Below, one piece after another: positions 26,301-36,069 of a stretch of DNA of 64,000 nt. The notes under the pieces were generated by a model, which saw nothing but the letters and a program-made list of their open reading frames with translations, was not told where the DNA came from and did not search any database. Every line of letters begins with the position of its first letter. The first letter of the stretch is position 1. The stretch comes from Parvibaculaceae bacterium Mf 1.05b.01 (GTDB lineage: Bacteria > Pseudomonadota > Alphaproteobacteria > Parvibaculales > Parvibaculaceae): contig BAOK01000001.1 of NCBI GenBank assembly GCA_000509225.1, forward strand, positions 2,697,142 to 2,761,141, written 5' to 3'. The position numbers and the translations under genes were made by a program.

Positions 26301-26886
26301 CCCCCAAGAGATCGGCGACCGCGATCATGCTCCGCGCGATCTCCACTATTTTGGTGTTTTTGGACATGGCCGTCTTGCGTATCAGTGCATAGGCCTGGTC
26401 TTCAGTGAGCTTGCGCCGCTTCATCAGCAGGCGCTTGGCCTGATCAACCAGTTTTCGATCTTCGAGCTCCGCCTTGGTTTCTTCCAGTTCCCGGCGAAGA
26501 CTGCTGAAGGCGTTAAAACGGGAAATTGTGACATCAAGGATTGATTTGATGCGTTCCTTCTTCAATCCATCAACGATGTAGGCGGATACACCTGCATCCA
26601 TCGCTGCGTCGATGCGAGCCGCATCTCCATCATCAACAAAAACCGCAATTGGACGGGCCACTGCTCTGGACACGGCGAGCATGCTCTCGAAACTGTCTCT
26701 GTTGGGACTTTGCAGATCCATAAATATGACGTCAGGATCAGCACTTGTAATAGCTGCCAATAGACCGTGAGGGTCCGAGACAATTGTGACCTCCGTGCCA
26801 CCTGCAGCGGTTAGACCTTCTTCGAGCACAGACGCGCGAAGCGCATCCTCATCGAAGATCAAAATACGTACGGTAGGTTCACTCAC
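26293..26886 (-). CDS. nasT: ANTAR antitermination regulator NasT
   Basis: About 197 residues: a receiver-like domain (VRILIFDEDALRASVLEEGL, DVIFMDLQSPN, DGDAARIDAAMDAGVSAYIV) followed by a coiled linker and an ANTAR RNA-binding domain (LEDRKLVDQAKRLLMKRRKLTEDQAYALIRKTAM). NasT proteins bind two-hairpin leader RNAs and prevent termination. The GTG at 26886 is preferred: a sigma54-type promoter just upstream would start RNA near 26942, leaving no room for a start at 26937. Targets in this window are very likely the nrtA and porin leaders. Confidence 0.94.
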   Translation of the reverse strand: MSEPTVRILIFDEDALRASVLEEGLTAAGGTEVTIVSDPHGLLAAITSADPDVIFMDLQSPNRDSFESMLAVSRAVARPIAVFVDDGDAARIDAAMDAGVSAYIVDGLKKERIKSILDVTISRFNAFSSLRRELEETKAELEDRKLVDQAKRLLMKRRKLTEDQAYALIRKTAMSKNTKIVEIARSMIAVADLLGDD

Positions 26887-26952
26887 CAGGCGGGTCCAAG
26901 AGGTAGCGTGTGACGTAAATCGGACCGGCATGTCCAACTTGAGCCCAGCAGC

Positions 26953-26969
26953 AGCAAGTTTTGAGCCAC
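26953..26969 (-). promoter_or_regulatory. Sigma54-type promoter of nasTS
   Basis: The minus strand reads TGGCTCAAAACTTGCT: GG-N10-GC with one mismatch to TGGCAC-N5-TTGCW. The predicted RNA start is about 56 bases before the GTG of nasT. Confidence 0.7.
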
Positions 26970-27455
26970 TAGAGAATCTGTTGGTCCACGCGGTACGACG
27001 ACCCTAAATTCGACCGGCGACAATCAAAACTGCACAAGAAAAAGGCACGATAGAAACTAAATCTCCGGGACATGGCGCACCCATAGACGGCAACCCCCTT
27101 CCGAATGCACAACGAGATATCGGCGAGGGGCTTTGTCACAAACTCAAACTGTAAGCACAGGAAAGTCGTCGACGAGTTGCTCAGACTGCAACCAACTCAC
27201 GCCACGGCCTCAGCGCTGGATCGCGCAGACTGAGATTGAAACGAACAGACATCCAAACCGTTTGCTGAACGATGGAAGGCGGAAAGTGGAGATTTCTATA
27301 GCTGATCTAAGTCATTTGATCTTGCTACTCGATCCACATCTTCAAAGTGATCGAGTTTGTGACAAAGCCGTCTGTAGCTGTTGGCTCGGGCTAGATAACC
27401 CTTGCCCGCATTGGATTACCCGAAGAAACAAGATCGATTAGGTGACCAACGAATT
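26970..27455. other. 486-bp intergenic region, permease 3' end to nasT promoter
   Basis: No coding signal that I trust on either strand and no clear terminator. The part nearest nasT should hold enhancer sites for the sigma54 activator, but no full palindromic NtrC site stands out. Confidence 0.5.
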
Positions 27456-28862
27456 TCAATCAACTCCTTCATGGTGGGACGCGAGATCTGCAGCTGCTTG
27501 TGATTGCGGTTCAGCTTCAGCTGACTCTTCGTCGGAACCCGCCCTCCACTCCAATAGGAAATACAGAACCAATCCGGCGACCAGCCCCCATGCGGCTCCG
27601 TATGTCGCAAGGACGACACCCATTGTACCTGCGACACCCATTTGAGTATTGTTTTTCATTTCATCGGCGGCAACGCTGATACAAAGGTAACCGGTCACCA
27701 GCAGGGTGATCGACAGTGCGATTGGCAAGACTGGCCTGAATAAGGTCACGAGGGGCAAAGCGAACAAGGCCAATAATAGGACAAAGTAGAATGTTCCCGC
27801 GCCGCTATAGATGGAGTCCATTGCCCGGCGTCCGTACCGGTAACGCTCGGCCATCGTGACCATAACACCCGTGAACAACGGCCCGGCGAGCCCAGGGAAG
27901 GGCGCGAAGAAGCTATGGATCAAGTTGCGAATACCGGTCACCAAGTGAACGCGGTCAACATCTACATCAATGTCTTCATCAGGGCGTAGATGGTCGACGC
28001 GGGCCAGAACACTCTTTCCAACAATGATATCTCCAAACGCGATGATGTAAGCGATCACGGCCGTCGGTACGGCAAGCAAGAACATATTGGCGTTTGGCAT
28101 ACCGATGCTGAATGGCAGGTAATTCCACATTTCAGCAAAGGCGGGTTGTGTGAAACCATACTCGATCTGAGGCAATGAATACTCGCCAAGCGACCAACCA
28201 ATCGCCATTGCTGCGACCGCGCCCGGCACCATGCCATAGCTGGACAAGGCTCTGGCCCATCGGTGCGTTTCCGTCATGCGAAGGAAGGACTGTGAAAACA
28301 ACATATAGGCCGTGATGACGAAGCCAATCGTGAGCGATATTGGCGTGGCAGCAAGCCGGCCGCCTTCGGCTATTTCGCCAGTGAACGCGGCGATGCCAGC
28401 GCCCATCAAAATACCGGCTTTCATCGACTGTGGGATGATATCCACCAGCTTCGATCCCAGGCGCGTGACGCCTAGGACAAAAAAGATGAGCGTCACGATC
28501 AGTTGCAGGGCAATCATTGCTTTTATCGCGTCAGGGCCCGGTTCAAAATTTCCTAGAAACAGAAGCACGACCGGGATAGCGGGCGTGATCCACCCTGGCA
28601 CCATGGGCACGCCCAGAAGACTTGGCAGCAAGAACCCAAGCGCGCTCACAAATACGTAAGCTAAAGCAACATCGTAAGGCAGTCCGAGATAACGTTCGAG
28701 AAGCGGTATCATTCCGAGCGCCACCACAAAAATGATCAAGGCCTGGATCGCCTCGATCAGTTCCAAACGATAATGGACAAGCGGTAACCGCACCTTGAAC
28801 GGACCCAAAGGCCAATAAGGCTGTTCTTCTCCGTGTTTTCTCGTTTTTATCACTCGCTCCAC
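27456..28862 (-). CDS. NCS2-like (xanthine/uracil family) membrane permease
   Basis: A 468-residue polytopic membrane protein with about 11-12 hydrophobic segments. Features fit the nucleobase/sulfate permease fold: LGVPMVPGWITPAIPVVLLFL near residues 104-125, a helix with IPQSMKAGILMGAGIAAFTGEIAEGGRL, and a conserved FFAPFPGLAGPLFTG loop. The substrate is not evident; position next to nasT suggests a nitrogen compound, which is a guess. GGTGGAG could serve a GTG at 28853 rather than 28862, shortening the product by 3 residues. The C-terminal tail is acidic. Confidence 0.72.
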   Translation of the reverse strand: MERVIKTRKHGEEQPYWPLGPFKVRLPLVHYRLELIEAIQALIIFVVALGMIPLLERYLGLPYDVALAYVFVSALGFLLPSLLGVPMVPGWITPAIPVVLLFLGNFEPGPDAIKAMIALQLIVTLIFFVLGVTRLGSKLVDIIPQSMKAGILMGAGIAAFTGEIAEGGRLAATPISLTIGFVITAYMLFSQSFLRMTETHRWARALSSYGMVPGAVAAMAIGWSLGEYSLPQIEYGFTQPAFAEMWNYLPFSIGMPNANMFLLAVPTAVIAYIIAFGDIIVGKSVLARVDHLRPDEDIDVDVDRVHLVTGIRNLIHSFFAPFPGLAGPLFTGVMVTMAERYRYGRRAMDSIYSGAGTFYFVLLLALFALPLVTLFRPVLPIALSITLLVTGYLCISVAADEMKNNTQMGVAGTMGVVLATYGAAWGLVAGLVLYFLLEWRAGSDEESAEAEPQSQAAADLASHHEGVD

Positions 28863-29250
28863 CCACCCGTGTATACGGTCCCCGCGATTGTTCTCTTGCC
28901 TGTATAACTGAAACGACCTGTCCTTACCAAAAACTAGGTGCGACCGTATTGGTGATGCAGATCTCTTAGGTGCGGGATGGAGTTGATGGTGCCGCGCGAT
29001 TGGACCGGACGTCCGTTCGGCGCATCTTTGCTCAACGACAAATGGGTGAATTTGCAGAATAGCAAAGAGCTGTGAACGGATAGCTAGGAGTTATGAGAGC
29101 TGCAGTCGGGTGTTCTCACAACGACGCAAGGTGGAGCCGGGCGAAAGCTCCAGGAAGGCATTCGGAAGTGTCCCACTCATGTATCCAAATTGACGTGACG
29201 CCGTCTACCGAGCGACTGACACCACCGGATGCTCTGCAAATTTTCGGAAA
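28863..29250. other. 388-bp intergenic region upstream of the permease
   Basis: No gene visible. It contains copy B of the 28-bp hairpin repeat (29129-29156) and the downstream flank of tRNA-Ala. Confidence 0.5.
29129..29156 (+). repeat. 28-bp repeat, copy B
   Basis: 24 of 28 positions match 10928-10955. Here the stem is GGAGC/GCTCC around CGGGCGAAA. It lies about 95 bases from tRNA-Ala(GGC). Confidence 0.5.
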
Positions 29251-29326
<76 letters not shown>

Positions 29327-29516
29327 TTACCTTTTCGTCTGACCCTTGTTCATCTGAATCCGGGGTCAGTGGTCATGCGCTTTGGGTGCGCAATCCAGAC
29401 GCAATATGTTTTTGCCGTCCGGGTGCCGGAAACTAGGTCGGGCAGCGCGCCGGATCAAGCAAAACTTGTCCCACTGCGCCTGACTTTCGACAGATTTCCT
29501 GTCTTGAGCCGAGCGA

Positions 29517-29930
29517 TCAGATATCGTCGTCTTTTACACCGGGGATGAGGTCTGACACGTCATCATCGTCTTCATCATCATCACCGGGGAGGAATGCATC
29601 CTCTTCATCTTCATCGTCAATGGCGAGGATATCATCTTCATCATCCCCGTCCGCATCATCGCCGCTGGCAGCCTTTTCTTCAGCGGCCAATTCGTCCAGT
29701 GAGGTTTCCGCACCCACGGCCAGATCGCCCTCTTCTTCCTCATCCGGCTTTTCAGCGGGTGCCTCTTTAGGCGCCGCTGCAACCGGCTCAGGTGCCTTGC
29801 GTTTTGCACGTGGCACAACGACTGCTTCCTCATGGCCGCATTTGGGGCAGACCGTGGGATTTTTGTTGAGGTCATAAAACTTCGCTGCGCATTCGCTGCA
29901 AACGCGTTTTGTTCCTAAATCCTGCTTCAC
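29517..29930 (-). CDS. FYDLN acid-domain zinc-ribbon protein (TIGR02300 family)
   Basis: 137 residues: an N-terminal zinc ribbon LGTKRVCSECAAKFYDLN and VCPKCGHE (two CxxC pairs), then a basic linker (PRAKRKAPEP) and a very acidic Glu/Asp tail ending in DLIPGVKDDDI. This architecture defines a small alphaproteobacterial family of unknown function, commonly found beside aroA-cmk-rpsA as here, divergent from aroA. The start is a GTG at 29930 preceded by GGAGAG. Confidence 0.88.
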   Translation of the reverse strand: MKQDLGTKRVCSECAAKFYDLNKNPTVCPKCGHEEAVVVPRAKRKAPEPVAAAPKEAPAEKPDEEEEGDLAVGAETSLDELAAEEKAASGDDADGDDEDDILAIDDEDEEDAFLPGDDDEDDDDVSDLIPGVKDDDI

Positions 29931-30124
29931 CTAGGCTCTCCCCCAAGGTTTTGTGACTGTAAAATTCCCATTGCCACGATCCGGCGCGCCTGTCAAAACC
30001 TATTCGCACGCCAACGGTTCCTTGCCCATATTATTTCGCAAGATGCCCAAAAAAGGATGGAAGATCGACCCACACAAATGAGAGCCCTAAGACTGGTTCG
30101 TTTGTGCTGGATCGGCAATACGCA

Positions 30125-31456
30125 ATGACCCTAACCGCCTCCCCTTCCAGGTCCCTTAGCGGACATATTACCGTTCCGGGCGACAAGTCCATCTCCCATC
30201 GCGCCCTTATTCTAGGGGCCCTGGCGGTCGGCACAACGCATGTGACAGGCCTACTTGAAGGTGAGGACGTTCTGGCCACTGCTGAGGCCATGCGGGCGCT
30301 TGGCGCCACTGTCTCGCGCATTGGCGATGGCGCCTGGGAGGTAACCGGCGTGGGCGTTGGCGGGCTTTCAGAACCCGCCACGGCGCTTGATTTCGGCAAT
30401 TCCGGCACTGGCGCGCGGCTAGTGATGGGGCTCGTTGCCGGACATCCGATCACGGCGACCTTTGTCGGCGATGCATCGCTTTCAAAGCGCCCTATGGGCC
30501 GGGTCATCACACCCCTCACCGAGATGGGCGCTGAATTTCACGCTCGCGAAGGTGGCCGCATGCCACTTACTGTAGCGGGCGCCGCGGTCGCGCTGCCCAT
30601 CACCTACCCGTTGCCGGTCGCTTCCGCGCAGGTGAAATCTGCTGTCTTGCTGGCGGGCCTTAACGCGCCTGGACAGACGACGGTCATAGAGCCTCACCCA
30701 ACGCGCGATCACACAGAACGGATGCTTCGGGCGTTCGGCGCCGAGGTGACTGTTGAGCCTGGCCCTCAGGAAGTGACTGTCATCCGTGTCACCGGCCAAA
30801 CCGAGCTCACACCCTCAGATGTCATTGTCCCGGCTGACCCTTCGTCTGCCGCATTTCCTATCGTGGCAGCACTGACCACGCCAGGTTCTGATGTGACTGT
30901 GACGGGCGTCATGATGAACCCTCACCGTATTGGGCTTTACACGACCCTTATCGAGATGGGTGCGAACATCGACATTCAAAACCAGCGCGAGGAGAGCGGC
31001 GAGCCAGTCGCAGACCTGCGCGTTCAAACCAGCGCCCTTAAGGGCATTGAGGTTCCGCTTGAGCGCGCACCATCCATGATTGATGAATATCCTGTGCTCG
31101 CCGTGGCCGCGGCCCATGCAGAGGGCACGACCATCATGCGGGGCGCCGCAGAACTCCGGGTGAAGGAGAGTGACCGAGTGGCAGCTACAGTCGCGGGCCT
31201 TCAGGCAAACGGAGTCCCAGTCGAAGAATTTGACGATGGCATGGCCATTACCGGGGCGCCAGGTGCGGTTGCCGGTGGCGGCACAGTGCTCACCCATATG
31301 GACCACCGGATTGCCATGTCCTTCCTGACATTAGGGTTTGGCGCCCAAAAACCAGTGATCATCGATGAGGGTGAAATGATAGCCACGAGCTTCCCAGATT
31401 ATGTCGCATTGATGCGGGGCCTCGGCGCGACTCTCTCATCAGAGGCGAATTCATGA
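30125..31456 (+). CDS. aroA: 3-phosphoshikimate 1-carboxyvinyltransferase (EPSP synthase)
   Basis: 443 residues; joins shikimate-3-phosphate and phosphoenolpyruvate in aromatic amino acid synthesis. Signatures: [37 protein letters not shown] (the NSGT phosphate-binding motif), [18 protein letters not shown] and DHRIAMSFL. The G in GNSGTG and A in the S-A-Q-V-K-S segment follow the class II form. The ATG at 30125 is chosen because it leads directly into the fold; an in-frame GTG at 30104 adds 7 residues. It overlaps cmk by 4 bases. Confidence 0.96.
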   Translation: MTLTASPSRSLSGHITVPGDKSISHRALILGALAVGTTHVTGLLEGEDVLATAEAMRALGATVSRIGDGAWEVTGVGVGGLSEPATALDFGNSGTGARLVMGLVAGHPITATFVGDASLSKRPMGRVITPLTEMGAEFHAREGGRMPLTVAGAAVALPITYPLPVASAQVKSAVLLAGLNAPGQTTVIEPHPTRDHTERMLRAFGAEVTVEPGPQEVTVIRVTGQTELTPSDVIVPADPSSAAFPIVAALTTPGSDVTVTGVMMNPHRIGLYTTLIEMGANIDIQNQREESGEPVADLRVQTSALKGIEVPLERAPSMIDEYPVLAVAAAHAEGTTIMRGAAELRVKESDRVAATVAGLQANGVPVEEFDDGMAITGAPGAVAGGGTVLTHMDHRIAMSFLTLGFGAQKPVIIDEGEMIATSFPDYVALMRGLGATLSSEANS

Positions 31457-32088
31457 TCATCGCTGTTGACGGGCCTGCCGCTGCGGGGAAAGGCACTCTT
31501 GCGCGCGCCTTGGCAGAGCATTTCGGCTACGCCTATCTCGACACAGGCTCTTTATATAGGGGCGTGGCCCATGCGGTGCTCATGAGCGGATCTCAGCCCC
31601 AGGACGAGGTGGCCGGGGTGGAGGCGGCTGAAACCCTTGATCCGGCGCAAATTGACCCTGTGGCCATCCGCACCCCGGAGGTGAGCGAAGCCGCCTCTGT
31701 TGTGGCGGCAATGCCAGCGGTCCGGGCGGCCATTCTCGCGTTTCAGCGCCGGTTTGCCGAAACTCCGCCAAAGGGGGAACCTGGTGCCATTTTGGACGGT
31801 CGGGACATTGGAACAGTGGTCTGTCCCGATGCCGATGTGAAACTTTATGTCACCGCAAGCGCAGAAATCCGCGCCCATAGGCGGTGGCTTGAACTCAAGG
31901 GGTCGGGGTCTGACCTCTCTGAGGCACAAGTTCTAGCGGATGTGAAGGAAAGAGACGCCCGGGATACAGACCGGGCCACCTCACCTATGCGTCCGGCTAA
32001 CGACGCGCACTTGCTCGACACCTCCAATTTGTCTATAGAAGCGGCGTTCGGCGCTGCCGTCGCACTAATCGAGCAGTCAAGGGGCTAG
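31453..32088 (+). CDS. cmk: Cytidylate kinase
   Basis: 211 residues; phosphorylates CMP/dCMP with ATP. The P-loop [16 protein letters not shown] is at the N-terminus, with [12 protein letters not shown] and [23 protein letters not shown] as CMP-binding segments and [16 protein letters not shown] as the lid. ATGA overlap with aroA shows translational coupling. Confidence 0.96.
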   Translation: MIIAVDGPAAAGKGTLARALAEHFGYAYLDTGSLYRGVAHAVLMSGSQPQDEVAGVEAAETLDPAQIDPVAIRTPEVSEAASVVAAMPAVRAAILAFQRRFAETPPKGEPGAILDGRDIGTVVCPDADVKLYVTASAEIRAHRRWLELKGSGSDLSEAQVLADVKERDARDTDRATSPMRPANDAHLLDTSNLSIEAAFGAAVALIEQSRG

Positions 32089-32284
32089 GCGTTTTTCGGA
32101 ACCATCCGAAAGGCGACAGACGGCCCCGTTTTGGCGTTTCCAGTTTATGGGCCCGATTTTGCGGTGAGAGCATCGGCATAAACCCAATTTCCATGGGCAA
32201 TGGGCGCCTCAATAGACCCGCTTGCCAAGACCCTCGGAGCCAACCGTCGGCAGGAATAGATAAGTCATTTTAGGAGAACCAATT

Positions 32285-33994
32285 TTGGTCGACTCACTTA
32301 ACCCTACGCGCGACGAATTCGCCGCGCTTCTTGAAGAGAGCTTCTCAGCGAATGAAGGTGCTGAAGGTTCCGTCGTCAAAGGCAAAGTCGTTGCTATCGA
32401 GAACGATCTCGCCATTGTCGATGTTGGTCTGAAAACTGAAGGCCGCATTCCTCTCAAAGAATTTGGCGCCCCAGGCAAGCCAGCCGAAATGGCCGTTGGC
32501 GACGAAGTTGAGGTTTTCCTCGACCGGATCGAAAACGCGATGGGCGAAGCTGTTCTCAGCCGTGAAAAAGCGAAACGCGAAGAAAGCTGGGTTCGTCTTG
32601 AAACAGCCTTCGAAGCGAACGAACGCGTTGAAGGTCATATCTTCGGTCGCGTTAAAGGTGGCTTCACAGTTGACCTTGATGGCGCCGTGGCCTTCCTGCC
32701 AGGCAGCCAGGTGGACATTCGCCCTGTACGCGATGTGACGCCGCTTCTTAATATTCCACAGCCATTCCAGATCCTGAAAATGGACAAGCGCCGCGGCAAC
32801 ATTGTTGTGTCCCGCCGGGCGGTTCTGGAAGAAACACGTGCGGAACAACGCCTTGAGCTTATCGAAACGCTCAAAGAAGGCGATGTACGCGATGGTGTGG
32901 TTAAGAACATCACCGATTACGGTGCGTTCGTGGATCTTGGCGGCGTTGACGGCCTCCTGCACGTCACCGACATTGCATGGCGCCGTGTGAACCATCCAAG
33001 CGAAGTTCTCACCATTGGTGAGACTGTGAAAATTCAGGTCATCAAGGTGAACCCTGAAACACAGCGCATCTCGCTTGGTATGAAACAGCTTGAGGCTGAT
33101 CCATGGGAAGGCGTCGAAGCCAAGTATCCACTGGATTCCCGCTTCAAAGGCCGCGTGACAAACATCACGGATTACGGTGCATTTGTGGAACTGGAACCTG
33201 GTGTCGAAGGCCTTGTTCACGTCTCCGAAATGAGCTGGACCAAGAAGAACGTACATCCAGGCAAGATCGTGTCTACCTCTCAGGAAGTAGAAGTGCAGGT
33301 TCTGGAAGTCGATCCTGTGAAGCGTCGTATTTCGCTTGGCCTGAAGCAGTGCATGGACAATCCATGGGCCGCATTCGAAGATCGTTTCCCGCAAGGCACG
33401 AAGGTCGAAGGCGAGATCAAGAACATCACCGAGTTTGGTCTGTTTGTTGGTCTCGACGAAGATGTCGACGGCATGGTTCACCTTTCCGATCTGGACTGGA
33501 ACCGGTCGGGCGAAGAAGCCCTTCAGGATTACCAGAAGGGTCAGGTGGTCAATGCGGTTGTCCTCGACGTGGACACGGAAAAAGAACGCATCTCCCTTGG
33601 CATCAAGCAGCTTGATGGCGATCCGTTCGAAAGCGTTGGTGGCCTCACCAAAGGTGCAACCATCACGTGTACCGTTACTGCGATCCAGGATTCCGGCATC
33701 GAAGTCAGTGTCGGCGAAGAAGACTTCACAGCCTTCATCCGCCGGGCAGACCTTAGCCGTGATCGTTCCGAACAGCGCCCAGAGCGGTACGCTGTTGGTG
33801 ACAAGATCGATGCGCGTCTGACGAATATTGACCGTGCGTCTCGTCGTCTGTCGCTCTCCATCAAATCGCTGGAAATTGCGGAAGAAAAGGAAGCCGTCGC
33901 ACAGTATGGCTCTTCCGACAGCGGTGCGTCACTTGGCGACATTCTGGGTGCAGCCCTTAAGGGCGCAGACGGAAACGACGAAGGCGACAAGTAA
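32285..33994 (+). CDS. rpsA: 30S ribosomal protein S1
   Basis: 569 residues with six S1 RNA-binding domains; typical repeats are VKNITDYGAFVDLGGVDGLLHVTDIAW, VTNITDYGAFVELEPGVEGLVHVSEMSW and IKNITEFGLFVGLDEDVDGMVHLSDLDW. The start is a TTG with AGGAGA 8 bases upstream, an unusual start for so heavily expressed a gene. Codon use is more biased (GTT, AAA, GAA) than in its neighbours, as expected for a ribosomal protein. A 196-base leader separates it from cmk. Confidence 0.97.
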   Translation: MVDSLNPTRDEFAALLEESFSANEGAEGSVVKGKVVAIENDLAIVDVGLKTEGRIPLKEFGAPGKPAEMAVGDEVEVFLDRIENAMGEAVLSREKAKREESWVRLETAFEANERVEGHIFGRVKGGFTVDLDGAVAFLPGSQVDIRPVRDVTPLLNIPQPFQILKMDKRRGNIVVSRRAVLEETRAEQRLELIETLKEGDVRDGVVKNITDYGAFVDLGGVDGLLHVTDIAWRRVNHPSEVLTIGETVKIQVIKVNPETQRISLGMKQLEADPWEGVEAKYPLDSRFKGRVTNITDYGAFVELEPGVEGLVHVSEMSWTKKNVHPGKIVSTSQEVEVQVLEVDPVKRRISLGLKQCMDNPWAAFEDRFPQGTKVEGEIKNITEFGLFVGLDEDVDGMVHLSDLDWNRSGEEALQDYQKGQVVNAVVLDVDTEKERISLGIKQLDGDPFESVGGLTKGATITCTVTAIQDSGIEVSVGEEDFTAFIRRADLSRDRSEQRPERYAVGDKIDARLTNIDRASRRLSLSIKSLEIAEEKEAVAQYGSSDSGASLGDILGAALKGADGNDEGDK

Positions 33995-34049
33995 GTCTCG
34001 GCCAGATATGATGGGGACAAGTTAGTTCCCGTCTGTCTGGAGAGTTTTC

Positions 34050-34994
34050 ATGTCACTCGACATCGAAACCATTATTGACAGGCGGCGCCTCAAGCGCCGC
34101 CTTTCTCTTTGGCGCATTGCCGCGCTCGTCGCCCTTGGCCTCGCGATCATCGCTTTTCTGCCAAGTTCGGGCTTAAGCCCTGTCGGCGACCATGTTGCCC
34201 GCGTCACGGTAAGCGGCATCATTGTTGATGATCGCGCCCAACAACAGCTCATTCGCGAGATCGGCGACGATGACAGCGTCAAGGCACTGATGCTCTACAT
34301 TGACAGTCCCGGGGGCACAACGACCGGTTCCGAAGCGCTGTTTGAGACTGTGCGGGAAGTATCTGAAACGAAACCCGTGGTGGCCGTTCTGGGGACTGTC
34401 GCAGCATCGGGTGGCTATATTGCAGCGCTCAGCGCAGACCATATCGTGTCGCGCGGCAATACAATCACTGGCTCTATCGGCGTCTTTTTCCAGCTCACAC
34501 AGCTTACAGGGCTCATGGAAACCATCGGGGTGGATGTGGACTATGTGCGCTCAGGCGAACTGAAAGCACAGCCCAACCCCTATGAAGACCCACCCAGAGA
34601 GGCCATTGCCTCCACGCAAGCCATGGTCGATGCGTCTTATGACTGGTTCCTCGACCTTGTGGTGGACCGACGTGGGCTTGAGGAAGAAACCGCCCGGACA
34701 TTGAGCGATGGCCGTATCTATACCGGCTTTCAAGCGCTGGAGAATGGGCTTGTGGATGCCATTGGCGGTGAAGAGGTCGCGCGCAACTGGCTCTTTGACG
34801 AACATGAAGTCGGCCAGGACCTGCCAACCGAAGAGTGGGTGGTTTATGACGAGACAGGCTTCGGACTTATTTCAAGCGATGCCACGGCCAACTTTATTGT
34901 CTCTGTTTTATCGTCTGTAGGCGAAAAAACTATTGCAGCAAAGGGACTTACGCTTGACGGACTGGTCAGCGTTTGGCAACCTGACCGCCGTTAA
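34050..34994 (+). CDS. sppA: Signal peptide peptidase SppA (short form)
   Basis: 314 residues, the short single-domain form. One membrane segment lies near residues 22-38 (IAALVALGLAIIAFLP), with the catalytic domain outside. The active site is visible: YIDSPGGTTTGSEA, nucleophile Ser in TVAASGGYIAAL, and general-base Lys in RSGELKAQPNPYEDP. It degrades signal peptides and membrane protein remnants. It follows rpsA by 55 bases. Confidence 0.94.
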   Translation: MSLDIETIIDRRRLKRRLSLWRIAALVALGLAIIAFLPSSGLSPVGDHVARVTVSGIIVDDRAQQQLIREIGDDDSVKALMLYIDSPGGTTTGSEALFETVREVSETKPVVAVLGTVAASGGYIAALSADHIVSRGNTITGSIGVFFQLTQLTGLMETIGVDVDYVRSGELKAQPNPYEDPPREAIASTQAMVDASYDWFLDLVVDRRGLEEETARTLSDGRIYTGFQALENGLVDAIGGEEVARNWLFDEHEVGQDLPTEEWVVYDETGFGLISSDATANFIVSVLSSVGEKTIAAKGLTLDGLVSVWQPDRR

Positions 34995-35000
34995 AGAGAT

Positions 35001-35022
35001 GCCAGCAATTACGCATGCTGGC
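35001..35022 (+). terminator. Stem-loop after sppA, possible terminator
   Basis: GCCAGCA and TGCTGGC form a perfect 7-bp stem 6 bases after the sppA stop, with no U-tract, so termination is uncertain. Confidence 0.35.
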
Positions 35023-35115
35023 TCAATCCGGGGTGTAGCAGGCCGGTCTCCCGTGTCAGGGAGATTCAAAGCAGAGCTCTCTTAAGAGGGGTCTCAAGGT
35101 CAGAAGGGGCGATTC

Positions 35116-35448
35116 ATGATCAAATCCGAACTTGTCGCCAAGCTCGCCCAAGCCAACCCGCATCTCTATCAGCGCGACGTTGAGCGGATTGTTTCCACTA
35201 TTTTTGATGAAATCGGCGAAGCGCTCGCGCGCGGTGATCGGGTCGAGCTGCGCGGCTTTGGCGCCTTCTCCGTCAAAAGCCGCCCTGCACGGGTCGGAAG
35301 AAATCCACGGACTGGCCAACCCGTTGAAGTCGCAGAGAAATTTGTGCCGTTCTTCAAGACCGGCAAGGAATTGCGAGACCGGCTGAATAGCGAGACGGAA
35401 ACGACTGCCGCTCCTGTCCCGAGCGAACCTGTTTCAAGCTCAGACTAG
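35116..35448 (+). CDS. ihfB: Integration host factor subunit beta
   Basis: 110 residues of the HU/IHF family: [26 protein letters not shown], then [31 protein letters not shown], with the Pro in NPRTG that intercalates and bends DNA. A Ser/Pro-rich tail of about 15 residues exceeds the usual length. AAGGGG precedes the ATG. Heterodimerises with IhfA, encoded elsewhere; IHF is also the usual helper of sigma54 promoters such as those in this window. Confidence 0.95.
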   Translation: MIKSELVAKLAQANPHLYQRDVERIVSTIFDEIGEALARGDRVELRGFGAFSVKSRPARVGRNPRTGQPVEVAEKFVPFFKTGKELRDRLNSETETTAAPVPSEPVSSSD

Positions 35449-35565
35449 ATTTCTGATTCTGATGTTTCTGGCGATTGATCTGCTTGGTCTGTTCTCTACT
35501 GCCCGAGCTTCACTATATGTTTTGTGTGACCTTCTAAACGAGGTCCCTACCTGGAGGAGATGCAC

Positions 35566-36057
35566 ATGACCGCGACACGAACCTGGACTGTTTACCTCTC
35601 CGGCGAAATCCATACGGATTGGCGCGAACAAATTGCTCACGGCGTACAGGAACTGAGCCTTCCGGTGAGCCTCGTCGCCCCGGTTACCGATCACGCATCC
35701 AGCGATGATTGTGGTGTGACGATTTTGGGCGATGAAGAGCAAAGCTTCTGGAAAGACAATAAGGGCGCGAAAGTGAATGCCATCCGCACCCGTGCCCTGA
35801 TCGAAGATGCCGACATTGTGGTTGTTCGCTTTGGCGACAAATACAAGCAGTGGAATGCTGCCTTTGACGCGGGCTATGCCGCTGCGCTTGGCAAATCCAT
35901 CATCACCTTGCACGACCCAAGCCTGACGCACCCGCTGAAGGAAGTAGACGGCGCTGCGATGGCTGTGGCTGAAGAGCCATCGCAAGTGGTGCAGATCCTC
36001 GACTACGTCATCAACGGGCGCTTACCGTCCTCACAGCGCGCTCAGGCAGCCGAGTAA
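35566..36057 (+). CDS. ytoQ: YtoQ family protein
   Basis: 163 residues with the pattern of the YtoQ family, related to nucleoside 2-deoxyribosyltransferase-like folds: WTVYLSGEIHTDWREQI at the start, VTDHASSDDCG, NAIRTRALIEDADIVVVRFGDKYKQWNAAFDAGYAAALGKSIITLHD. The role is not established. The second ATG (35566) is the likely start because GGAGGA lies 7 bases before it, and only 1 base before the first ATG. Confidence 0.85.
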   Translation: MTATRTWTVYLSGEIHTDWREQIAHGVQELSLPVSLVAPVTDHASSDDCGVTILGDEEQSFWKDNKGAKVNAIRTRALIEDADIVVVRFGDKYKQWNAAFDAGYAAALGKSIITLHDPSLTHPLKEVDGAAMAVAEEPSQVVQILDYVINGRLPSSQRAQAAE

Positions 36058-36069
36058 CAGGACGGGCAT

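Noticed and set aside
27133-27441. 102-codon plus-strand frame between permease and nasT
   Set aside because: No ribosome-binding site, no domain and no coding-like composition.
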